Assembly: GCA_017561205.1 (NCBI GenBank)
Contig: JAFZDL010000106.1
Coordinates: 1 to 64,000 of the forward strand
Source: Oscillospiraceae bacterium
GTDB taxonomy: Bacteria > Bacillota > Clostridia > Oscillospirales > Oscillospiraceae
Length of the DNA: 64,000 bases
Reading direction: 5' to 3'
Position numbers and translations under genes: made by a program. Numbering within the stretch: the first letter of the stretch is position 1; every line of letters starts with the position of its first letter. Shown in pieces: positions 35,838-43,425 of this stretch. Below the pieces are notes generated by a model. The model ran no database searches. It was not told the DNA's origin and saw nothing but the letters and a program-made list of their open reading frames with translations.

Positions 35838-36938
35838 ATGGCTACAAAGAAAACCGCTTATGAAGCTCCCACCCCCGCATCTGATAAGAAAAAGGCATTA
35901 CAGACCGCAATTTCTCAAATCGAGAAGAATTTTGGTAAGGGTACTGTTATGCGTCTGGGTGATCGCCCGGATATGAATGTGGATGCCATCCCAACCGGCT
36001 CTCTGGCGCTGGATGCAGCGTTAGGTATTGGCGGTGTCCCCAAGGGTAGAATCATTGAGATCTATGGCCCTGAATCCTCCGGTAAGACAACGCTTGCTCT
36101 GCATATATTGGCCGAAGCCCAAAAGATGGGCGGTGAGGTTGCCTTTGTGGACGCAGAGCACGCCCTGGATCCCGTCTATGCCGCTGCTTTGGGTGTAGAT
36201 ACGGATAATATGCTGGTATCCCAGCCGGATACCGGTGAACAGGCGTTGGAGATCACCGATGCATTGGTGCGTTCCGGCGCTGTGGATGCCGTGGTCGTTG
36301 ACTCTGTTGCCGCACTTGTTCCCAAGCAGGAAATCGAAGGCGAAATGGGTGATACCTTTGTGGGTCTGCAGGCAAGACTTATGTCCCAGGCACTTCGTAA
36401 GCTGGCTGGTACCATCGCCAAGACCAACTGTGTTGTTATTTTTATCAACCAGTTGCGTATGAAGATTGGCGTGATGTATGGCAACCCCGAGACCACTACC
36501 GGCGGTAATGCGCTGAAGTTCTACTCCTCCGTCCGCCTGGATGTTCGCCGTGTGGAGTCCCTTAAGGAAGGCGGCAATGTGATCGGTAACAAGACCCGCG
36601 TAAAGGTCGTAAAGAACAAAGTTGCACCTCCGTTCCGTGAGGCTTATTTCGACATTATGTATGGTGAAGGCATCAGCAAGTGGGGCGAATTGGTTGATCT
36701 GGCTGTGCAGATGGAAATTGTACAGAAGAGCGGCAGCTGGTTTAGCATGGGCGACGAGCGTATTGGCCAGGGTAAGGACAGCGTGAAGACCTTCCTGCAG
36801 GCTAATCCTGATATTGCAGAACAAGTAGAAACCCAGGTTCGTGAAAAGCTGATTGCAGGTGCTGCTGCAAGAACTCCCGCAAAGGCAGCTGACCAGCCTA
36901 TTGCTATCAGCGCTGACGATTTCGATGATGAGGATTGA
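35838..36938 (+). CDS. recA: Recombinase RecA
   Basis: ATP-dependent strand-exchange protein and SOS coprotease. The 366-residue protein has Walker [10 protein letters not shown] near residue 76, the MAW motif, loop L1/L2 segments ([26 protein letters not shown]) and an acidic C-terminal tail (ADDFDDED). It sits directly after prmC with a 2-base gap, so it has no private promoter in an intergenic space, and no GAAC-N4-GTTC LexA-type site is seen just upstream. recX overlaps its 3' end. Confidence 0.98.
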   Translation: MATKKTAYEAPTPASDKKKALQTAISQIEKNFGKGTVMRLGDRPDMNVDAIPTGSLALDAALGIGGVPKGRIIEIYGPESSGKTTLALHILAEAQKMGGEVAFVDAEHALDPVYAAALGVDTDNMLVSQPDTGEQALEITDALVRSGAVDAVVVDSVAALVPKQEIEGEMGDTFVGLQARLMSQALRKLAGTIAKTNCVVIFINQLRMKIGVMYGNPETTTGGNALKFYSSVRLDVRRVESLKEGGNVIGNKTRVKVVKNKVAPPFREAYFDIMYGEGISKWGELVDLAVQMEIVQKSGSWFSMGDERIGQGKDSVKTFLQANPDIAEQVETQVREKLIAGAAARTPAKAADQPIAISADDFDDED

Positions 36939-37560
36939 TTCTGTTGCCGCTCAGCCGGACAGGGCAGGGCGGTACACGGTAAAATTTGACGATGGCACTG
37001 TGATGCGTCTGTATCGGCAGACCGTGGAGGATTTTCTTCTGTATTCCGGAAAAGAAATGGAAGATGAAGAGGTCGAAAAACTTCGAATCGCCGCCGGAAA
37101 AATGTCAGCTAAGATGCGTGCGGTGCGGATTGTTTCGGCCAGCAGTGTATCCAAGTCAGATTTGGAACATCGGCTGATACAAAAAGGTGAGAGTAAGGAA
37201 GATGCCAAACAGGCCGTAGAATGGATGGCCGACTTAGAACTGTTGGATGATGAAAAGACAGCTCAGCAGATTGTGCAGCGGTGTGTTTCCAAGGGTTATG
37301 GCCGTTCCCGCGCCAAACAAGCATTGTTTGAAAAGCGGATTCCTAAGGATTTATGGGAAGCAGCGTTGGCAGACTATCCCGAACAAACCGAAAAGATACT
37401 GGCATTTTTAGAAACAAAGCTGGGTGACAACTGGGATGAAAAAGATTTGCGCCGCGTTACGGACAGTCTTCTTCGCCGGGGTCACAGCTACCAGGAAATT
37501 CGCAGAGCCTTACAGGAATACACGGAAGGCAGAAATTTCCGGGAGGAAATATATGATTAA
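36925..37560 (+). CDS. recX: Regulatory protein RecX
   Basis: Modulates RecA filaments. The 211-residue helical protein has three-helix RecX repeats, with typical segments [19 protein letters not shown] and [17 protein letters not shown]. Tandem ATGs at 36925 and 36928 lie inside the last codons of recA, giving a 14-base overlap and translational coupling; no strong ribosome site precedes. Its stop overlaps the rimO start. Confidence 0.9.
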   Translation: MMRIDSVAAQPDRAGRYTVKFDDGTVMRLYRQTVEDFLLYSGKEMEDEEVEKLRIAAGKMSAKMRAVRIVSASSVSKSDLEHRLIQKGESKEDAKQAVEWMADLELLDDEKTAQQIVQRCVSKGYGRSRAKQALFEKRIPKDLWEAALADYPEQTEKILAFLETKLGDNWDEKDLRRVTDSLLRRGHSYQEIRRALQEYTEGRNFREEIYD

Positions 37561-38881
37561 AGTTGGTTTTATATCCCTTGGTTGCGCCAAAAACCAAGTG
37601 GATTGTGAAAGAATGATGTACCGGGTCCAGGAAGCGGGTTTCCAGGTGCAGACGGATGTGATTGGTGCAGATGTGGTTGTGATCAATACCTGTGGATTTA
37701 TTGATTCTGCAAAATCCGAGGCCATTGATTCAATCCTGCAGATGGCTCAGTTGAAGGAACAGGGACTTGTTGGTAAGATTCTTGTTACCGGTTGCCTGTC
37801 CCAGCGGTATCAGCAGGAAATTCTGAACGAACTGCCAGAAGTTGACGGCATTTTGGGAACCGGCAGCTATACCCAGGTGGTGCCGACCATTGAAAAACTG
37901 TTGGCTGGGGAGAGCGTCAGTGATTTTGCATCCATTGACACCCCGGAGGAAGAGTGTGGCCGCATCTTAACAACCCCCGAGCATTATGCCTATATTAAGA
38001 TCGCTGAGGGCTGTGACAATCGCTGCTCCTATTGTATCATTCCCTACTTACGCGGTAAATTCCGTAGCCGTCAGATGGATGATGTTCTGTATGAAGCCAG
38101 AGTCTTAGCCGCGAACGGTGTAAAGGAATTGCTTGTGGTTGCGCAGGATACCAGCCGTTACGGTATGGATTTCCCGGAGCATAAGCGACTGCTTCCCAAA
38201 CTGCTGCGGCAGTTGTGCCAAATTGACGGACTGGATTGGATCCGTGTCCATTATACCTACCCTGACGAAATTGACGATGCGTTCATTGATGTGATGGCAA
38301 CTGAGCCGAAGATCGTGAAGTATTTGGATATACCGATTCAGCATTGCAATAGCAAGATTCTAAAGCTGATGAACCGCCGTGGTGACAGAGAACATCTGGA
38401 AGCCCTCTTTGCAAAGCTGCGTGAACGAATTCCCGGTCTTGTTCTTCGCACCAGTGTGATCACCGGTCTTCCCGGTGAGGGAGAGGAAGAATTTGCGGAA
38501 TTATGTGAGTTCCTGAAGGAGCAACGGTTGGAGCGTGTTGGGGTGTTCCCGTTCTCTCCGGAGGAGGGAACTCCGGCTGCGGAAATGGAATTTGTGGATT
38601 CTGAGATCGCTCAGGAGAGGGCCCAGCAGTTGGAGATGATCCAATCGGCCATTATGGACGATTATAATGGCGCAATGCTTGGAAAAACAGAAACAGTACT
38701 CGTGGACGGGTTCGATGAGGATATGGGCCAGTTTTATGGCCGTACCTATGCAGACTCTCCGGAGATAGACAGTAGAGTTTGGATAGCTTCCCAGGAGGCA
38801 TTGGTTGAAGGCAATTTCGTAAAAGTGTGCATTGACGGTGTTATAGATGGGGAACTGTCCGGATATATAATGGAGGATTGA
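37553..38881 (+). CDS. rimO: Ribosomal protein S12 methylthiotransferase RimO
   Basis: Radical SAM enzyme that methylthiolates the conserved aspartate of ribosomal protein uS12. Of 442 residues, the N-terminal UPF0004 domain has three cluster cysteines (SLGCAKNQVD, NTCGFI, TGCLSQR), the radical SAM CxxxCxxC is EGCDNRCSYCIIPYLRG near residue 150, and a C-terminal TRAM domain follows. The SLGCAKNQVDCE signature fits RimO rather than MiaB. GGAGG precedes ATG 37553. Confidence 0.95.
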   Translation: MIKVGFISLGCAKNQVDCERMMYRVQEAGFQVQTDVIGADVVVINTCGFIDSAKSEAIDSILQMAQLKEQGLVGKILVTGCLSQRYQQEILNELPEVDGILGTGSYTQVVPTIEKLLAGESVSDFASIDTPEEECGRILTTPEHYAYIKIAEGCDNRCSYCIIPYLRGKFRSRQMDDVLYEARVLAANGVKELLVVAQDTSRYGMDFPEHKRLLPKLLRQLCQIDGLDWIRVHYTYPDEIDDAFIDVMATEPKIVKYLDIPIQHCNSKILKLMNRRGDREHLEALFAKLRERIPGLVLRTSVITGLPGEGEEEFAELCEFLKEQRLERVGVFPFSPEEGTPAAEMEFVDSEIAQERAQQLEMIQSAIMDDYNGAMLGKTETVLVDGFDEDMGQFYGRTYADSPEIDSRVWIASQEALVEGNFVKVCIDGVIDGELSGYIMED

Positions 38882-38883
38882 TT

Positions 38884-39414
38884 ATGACTTTAGCAAGTAA
38901 GATTACATTGGTTCGTGTGGCTTTTATTCCGCTTTTTATGGTATTTATGTACTTAAGCGGCGGCAATCCCGGCCTGTGGATGTGGCTTTCTTTGGGTGTG
39001 TTTATCATTGCAAGCCTAACTGACTACGTTGACGGACAGATCGCGCGGAAGTGCAATCAGGTCAGCGATTTCGGTAAGTTCCTGGATCCCCTTGCTGACA
39101 AGCTGCTGACAATTGCAGCAATGACTATGTTCTGCGAGTGGGGTCAGATGGCAGCTTGGGCGCTGATGCTGGTGCTGACCCGTGAGTTTGCAGTTACCGG
39201 TCTGCGTTTGGTTGCTGTGGGTAAGGGGAAGGTGATTGCTGCCGGTTGGAGCGGCAAGATCAAGACCGCCAGCACAATGATCGGACTGTGCGCAATGATG
39301 GCATTCCCCAGCGTTGGTTGGGTTTCCACAGTTGTGGTTGCTGTTATAATTTTGACCACCGTCTATTCCGGCGTTGAGTACTTTGTGCAGAACTGGAACT
39401 GTCTTTGGGATTGA
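38884..39414 (+). CDS. pgsA: CDP-diacylglycerol--glycerol-3-phosphate 3-phosphatidyltransferase
   Basis: Makes phosphatidylglycerol phosphate in the membrane. A 176-residue protein with about five TM helices and the CDP-alcohol phosphatidyltransferase motif DYVDGQIARKCN followed by DFGKFLDPLADK near residue 40 (D-x2-DG-x2-AR-x8-G-x3-D-x3-D). ATG 38884 has GGAGG 7 bases upstream, inside the end of rimO; the TTG at 38878 is less likely. rimO-pgsA adjacency is common in Firmicutes. Confidence 0.94.
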   Translation: MTLASKITLVRVAFIPLFMVFMYLSGGNPGLWMWLSLGVFIIASLTDYVDGQIARKCNQVSDFGKFLDPLADKLLTIAAMTMFCEWGQMAAWALMLVLTREFAVTGLRLVAVGKGKVIAAGWSGKIKTASTMIGLCAMMAFPSVGWVSTVVVAVIILTTVYSGVEYFVQNWNCLWD

Positions 39415-39421
39415 ATAAATG

Positions 39422-39448
39422 TTGTGCCGGTGCAATGCACCGGCACAA
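39422..39448 (+). repeat. Perfect 13-bp inverted repeat before the DUF4317 gene
   Basis: TTGTGCCGGTGCA (39422-39434) and its exact complement (39436-39448) around a single A, 8 bases after the pgsA stop. No T-run follows on the plus strand, so it is a poor intrinsic terminator; it could be a protein operator, an mRNA-stabilising hairpin or a processing site. Confidence 0.7.
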
Positions 39449-39469
39449 GCTACGAAGGAGACCTATAAT

Positions 39470-40621
39470 ATGAATATCAAGGAAATTGGTGAGATCCGTC
39501 GCCGCGTGCGTCGAGATCGCAGCAATATGACCGCTATTTATGGTTGCTATGTGAATAGTCAGAAGGAGATCATATCGGAGTTTAAGCAAAGTGTTGGTAT
39601 TATGCCCGAGAATGAAGCTGAGCGGTATTTTGGCCTGATGAAACGGGCGCTGTCCGGCTCTTTGGGCAAAAACCTTATCGATATTACCTTTAAGACTGCT
39701 CAAGTGGCCAACAGCCCGGAGCACAAGCTGTTGATGGAACTTCGTAATTCGGAATTGAAGGATGAAAACCTGCGCTTGGAACTGTATCAGAAAATCATTC
39801 AGAATGTAAGTGTGGATGACGGACTACTGATACTTATCGGCTGTGATAGCTATGATGTGCCGTTTAAGAGCAAGGACGACGAAGTTCAGGTTGATGCCTC
39901 CGGTGAGACCTATAAGTATATCCTGTGTGCAGTATGTCCTGTGAAGTTGAGTAAGCCCAATTTGCGCTATGATCCGGAGGACAAGACATTCCACGATGGC
40001 GGTGTGGCCAATGTGCCCTCTGCGCCGGAGGTTGGTTTTTTGTTCCCATCTTTTGACAGCCGCGCTACCAATATCTACAATGCCCTTTTCTACACCCATA
40101 GCCCTAAGGAGGGCCATGAAAATCTGATTGACGCATTGTTCAATACCAAAGCCCCTAAGCCTGCTGCCGAGCAGAAGAAGTCCTTTGAGGCCCTGCTGGG
40201 TACCAGTTTGCAGGAGGAATGCAGCTTGGATGTGGTGCAGACGGTCCATGAGCAAATCTGTCAGAGCATTGAACTGCATAAGCAGAGTAGGGTAGCTGAT
40301 CCTTTGCTGATCTCTAAGGAGGATGTAACCGCAAGCCTAACCTCGTGCGGTGTTTCTCAGGAGCATATCGCAAAATTTAATGTTGCTTTTGATGAGACCT
40401 TTGGTTTTGAAACACAGCTGCATCCTAAGAATATTATCAACAGCAACCGTATTGAAATTACTACACCTGATGTGTCCATTCAGGTTTCACCGGAACGGAG
40501 CGATTTGATTGAAACTCGCGTCATTGGCGGTGTAAAGTATATTATGATCTGCGCCGATGAAAATGTGGAAGTCAACGGTGTACCTATTCATATCGCAGAA
40601 GGCGAGAAGTTAAATGTATAA
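39470..40621 (+). CDS. DUF4317 family protein
   Basis: A 383-residue cytoplasmic protein of the DUF4317 family, known mostly from Clostridia, function unknown. The N-terminus is MNIKEIGEIRRRVRRDRSNM, with a basic patch, and the family segment IYGCYVNSQKEIISEFKQSV follows. No transmembrane, enzymatic or nucleotide-binding motif is visible. It is preceded by the inverted repeat at 39422 and a GAAGGAG site, and ends at a strong terminator. No own promoter was recognised, so it may be the tail of the prmC-recA-recX-rimO-pgsA unit. Confidence 0.8.
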   Translation: MNIKEIGEIRRRVRRDRSNMTAIYGCYVNSQKEIISEFKQSVGIMPENEAERYFGLMKRALSGSLGKNLIDITFKTAQVANSPEHKLLMELRNSELKDENLRLELYQKIIQNVSVDDGLLILIGCDSYDVPFKSKDDEVQVDASGETYKYILCAVCPVKLSKPNLRYDPEDKTFHDGGVANVPSAPEVGFLFPSFDSRATNIYNALFYTHSPKEGHENLIDALFNTKAPKPAAEQKKSFEALLGTSLQEECSLDVVQTVHEQICQSIELHKQSRVADPLLISKEDVTASLTSCGVSQEHIAKFNVAFDETFGFETQLHPKNIINSNRIEITTPDVSIQVSPERSDLIETRVIGGVKYIMICADENVEVNGVPIHIAEGEKLNV

Positions 40622-40623
40622 GA

Positions 40624-40653
40624 AAACAGCCCAGGAATTATCCTGGGCTGTTT
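40624..40653. terminator. Bidirectional terminator
   Basis: 13-bp stem AAACAGCCCAGGA (40624-40636), ATTA loop, TCCTGGGCTGTTT (40641-40653), between the convergent DUF4317 and cytidylate-kinase-like genes. Confidence 0.88.
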
Positions 40654-40659
40654 ATGTAT

Positions 40660-41268
40660 TTACTTTTCGCCCTTCATCAGCTTGACCAAAATATCGGTGC
40701 AGGTTTCAATTCCCAACACGCTGGAATTTAAGCAAATGTCATAGTTTTGGGATTGTCCCCAATTTCTGCCGGTATAGTGCTGGCAGTTGACCTTACGGCG
40801 CTTATCCTTTTCGTTTAAGCGCGCCTTGGGCGTTTTTTCGGACTCACCGTAAAGACGGACAATACGCTCGGCGCGAGCCTCTTTATCAGCGCAGATGAAA
40901 GCGTGCAGAACATCGGGACGATCCTTCAAAACATAGTCGGCGTTTCTGCCAACGATTACACAGGGACCCTTATCGGCAATCTGTAAAATAACATTACATT
41001 GTACATTCCAAAGGAAATCCGCTGTGGAAAGACCGTTCATCACACCGGGGTGACCGTGGGAAGCAAAGGCGTAGGAAAAAATGCTCTTTCCGGGAGAGTG
41101 TTCACTGTGTTCCTCCACATATTCGGGTGCAAAGCCGGATTCCAGAGCAATATGCTCCACCAGCTCCTTATCATAGAATGGAATACCGAGCGCTTCCGCC
41201 ACCTGATGTCCAATGGTGCGGCCGCCACTGCCAAATTCACGGCTGATGGTAATAATCTTCTTTTCCAT
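40660..41268 (-). CDS. Cytidylate kinase-like family protein
   Basis: A 202-residue P-loop protein of the cytidylate-kinase-like (AAA_26) family. The N-terminus has ITISREFGSGGRTIG, a P-loop of the GSGGR type distinct from classical Cmk GPSGSGKS, then LGIPFYDKELVE and a lid-like basic stretch (LNEKDKRRKVNCQHYTG). The real substrate is not known. ATG 41268 has GGAGGT 7 bases upstream, and the promoter is at full consensus, so strong expression is expected. Confidence 0.88.
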   Translation of the reverse strand: MEKKIITISREFGSGGRTIGHQVAEALGIPFYDKELVEHIALESGFAPEYVEEHSEHSPGKSIFSYAFASHGHPGVMNGLSTADFLWNVQCNVILQIADKGPCVIVGRNADYVLKDRPDVLHAFICADKEARAERIVRLYGESEKTPKARLNEKDKRRKVNCQHYTGRNWGQSQNYDICLNSSVLGIETCTDILVKLMKGEK

Positions 41269-41298
41269 AGTAGTACCTCCATTCTTAGTGTTAATTTC

Positions 41299-41327
41299 AT
41301 TATAGTGGAAGTACAAATAAATGTCAA
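41299..41327 (-). promoter_or_regulatory. Consensus promoter of the cytidylate-kinase-like gene
   Basis: Exact consensus TTGACA (41327-41322), 17-base spacer, TATAAT (41304-41299) on the minus strand. Confidence 0.93.
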
Positions 41328-41336
41328 CAGGCCGAA

Positions 41337-41366
41337 AGAAAACGGGGCGCAAGTTTTGCGCCCCGT
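41337..41366 (-). terminator. Terminator of the beta-propeller gene
   Basis: 11-bp stem ACGGGGCGCAA (41342-41352) with TTGCGCCCCGT (41356-41366), then TTTTC on the minus strand. The promoter of the next gene starts 10 bases beyond. Confidence 0.9.
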
Positions 41367-41369
41367 AAT

Positions 41370-43265
41370 TTATTTAAGTTTTATAGCGTAAATTTGACAA
41401 CCGCGGGTACCGACTACCAATGTGTCATTAAATACGGCGGGGGAGGCCTCAATGTTACTGCCAAGACTGATTGTTGTTAAAACAGTGCCTTTGCTGTCCA
41501 GCATCATCATATTGCCCACGGAATCACAAGCAATGATGCGTGCTGTGCCATCATCACCGTAAGCAGCCACAGGGGAGCTCCAAGCATAGTTGTTCATAGG
41601 TGTTTCCCATGCGATTTCACCGGTTTTGGTATCGATAGCTACCAATTTGCCTTCCCAGATGCTGGGTGTTCTGGCGATAGGATAAATGACCAAGCCTTCC
41701 AATTCTGTACCGGGTTTGCCGAGAATGGGAGAAGCCTGCACGCCGCCGGATACGTCTTTTACGGTGCCGCAATCAAACTTTGTCTCCCGAACAATTTCGC
41801 CGGTTTTGGCATCTAATTTATAAACACAGATATAGCCGGATCCACCGCTTGCAGTCCAATGGAGGGAGGGGGCGGTATAGATATAGCCGCCATCAGTGCC
41901 GTTCCATTCAAATACAGGTGTAGAATTAGAATCGTCACGGGTATCCTGAGACCAAACCAACTGCATAGTATCCAAATCAATGCAGAAGAACATGCCACCA
42001 TTTTCAGAGATGTACAGGTATCGGTCGACGATCACGCAGCTGGGTTCATAACCGATCCAGTAGGTGTCACCGTTAGAACGCTTGGTGTCATAACGTGTCT
42101 TAACAATCTCAGAAGGTTCGATGGATAAGGTGCCTGCAGCTTTATCGTATTGGGTATTTAGCTTGATGGTGTAAAGTACACCGTTTTCACCGGGCCAAAT
42201 CAGCGTATCCGTTTCAGCGTCCACCAGAGGACTGGAGTCAAAGGCACTCCAACCGGCACGCCAGGAGAAGCCATCGTAACCGTTCTTTTCGTAAAGGATG
42301 CTGCCATCAATCAGGCTGATCATGTACATTCTGGGGGATTTGTTATTCAAAAAGTCGCCGGAACCCACATACATAATGGGATAGCCTCTGGGATCCAGAG
42401 CGCCGGCACCCTTAAAGTTCATACCCACTCTAATCGGATTTCTGGTATAAGTTCCGTCGTCCAGGTCATAGAAGTAGATATTACCATCCAAGGTTGCATA
42501 AATAACCTCAACCAGATTTTCTTTTGCTTTCTTTTCCGGGAATAAGTTCATTATGTTCTTGGTTTCCTGGTCCCATTGTACGATCAACGGCTGGCCAGTC
42601 CAACCGCAGCCGGTCCATCCGTTGAGAGAGCCAATATCACGGCCCCAGGCCTTTTCAAAAGTGTTTTCGGTCACATTTACAGTTCCGTAGGTTGGGCTGT
42701 TACGGAAATTATTGCCGCGGAAGGTAGCGATACCGGGCAGAGCAAAATAATCCTCAGGCTTACCAAAGGAAATACCAGTGGAAGGCATGCTGTCAATCAT
42801 TTCACCGCCCCGGATGATTTCCCATTTAATACCCCAGTTTTCCGGGTTGCTGGAATCGCTCTTGGCAGGGGTAAAGGTAGGTTCGGGCGCTTGAGTGGGA
42901 GGTGTTGTGGGTGCAGTTGTGGGCGCTGTGGTTGCAGATGTAGAAGAGTTAGTTTGCGTTGCGGTAGTAGCGGATGGATTCTTCGAAATCTGTGCATTCA
43001 TCTTGCTGCCAACAACATTGTAGCGAATAAGGCAGGCTGTAGTGCAAATCAAGACAATCAGCGTTGAGAGATACATTGCTTTCAAGATTGTCCATTCAGT
43101 TTTGCGTTCTTTCTTCTTCCATTTAAATTGTGCGGCGACCAGTGTGAATACAACACTGGCAAGGAGCAAGGCGCCGCAGATAATCGCCAACAAGATGAGT
43201 GAGGTTTTCATCTGCTTGTAGCTTTCGGCTGCGGATAGCGCTGATGTAAGAATGGATAAATTCAT
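41370..43265 (-). CDS. Membrane-anchored PQQ-like beta-propeller protein
   Basis: A 631-residue envelope protein. Two TM helices near the N-terminus (about residues 21-46 and 62-84) are followed by a low-complexity Thr/Ala/Pro linker (about 95-130: TTAPTTAPTTPP) and an outer beta-propeller domain (about 150-631). The propeller has repeated PQQ-like blades, e.g. VAIDTKTGEIAWETP, VYKLDAKTGEIVRET and IYAIKLK at the end, with SSPLVD/ASPILG/SSPVAA strand signatures. No PQQ or metal ligands are evident, so a scaffold or sensor role is more likely than dehydrogenase. The start follows GAGGTG by 5 bases. Own promoter and terminator. Confidence 0.82.
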   Translation of the reverse strand: MNLSILTSALSAAESYKQMKTSLILLAIICGALLLASVVFTLVAAQFKWKKKERKTEWTILKAMYLSTLIVLICTTACLIRYNVVGSKMNAQISKNPSATTATQTNSSTSATTAPTTAPTTPPTQAPEPTFTPAKSDSSNPENWGIKWEIIRGGEMIDSMPSTGISFGKPEDYFALPGIATFRGNNFRNSPTYGTVNVTENTFEKAWGRDIGSLNGWTGCGWTGQPLIVQWDQETKNIMNLFPEKKAKENLVEVIYATLDGNIYFYDLDDGTYTRNPIRVGMNFKGAGALDPRGYPIMYVGSGDFLNNKSPRMYMISLIDGSILYEKNGYDGFSWRAGWSAFDSSPLVDAETDTLIWPGENGVLYTIKLNTQYDKAAGTLSIEPSEIVKTRYDTKRSNGDTYWIGYEPSCVIVDRYLYISENGGMFFCIDLDTMQLVWSQDTRDDSNSTPVFEWNGTDGGYIYTAPSLHWTASGGSGYICVYKLDAKTGEIVRETKFDCGTVKDVSGGVQASPILGKPGTELEGLVIYPIARTPSIWEGKLVAIDTKTGEIAWETPMNNYAWSSPVAAYGDDGTARIIACDSVGNMMMLDSKGTVLTTISLGSNIEASPAVFNDTLVVGTRGCQIYAIKLK

Positions 43266-43295
43266 AGGAGCACCTCTTTATGTTTAATCTTCTTA

Positions 43296-43324
43296 ATTAT
43301 AACATCGATGCTTTGGAGAAGCAA
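43296..43324 (-). promoter_or_regulatory. Promoter of the beta-propeller gene
   Basis: Minus-strand TTGCTT (43324-43319), 17-base spacer, TATAAT (43301-43296). Confidence 0.72.
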
Positions 43325-43369
43325 GATGTAACAGCGAAAATTTATGCCATAATGCGGTTGTATTTTCCG

Positions 43370-43398
43370 TTGAAATGGAATTGGAATTGTGTTACAAT
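43370..43398 (+). promoter_or_regulatory. Promoter of tex
   Basis: TTGAAA (43370-43375), 17-base spacer, TACAAT (43393-43398), leader about 20 bases. Confidence 0.75.
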
Positions 43399-43425
43399 TA
43401 TAACATCTTAACTCAGGAGAATGCT

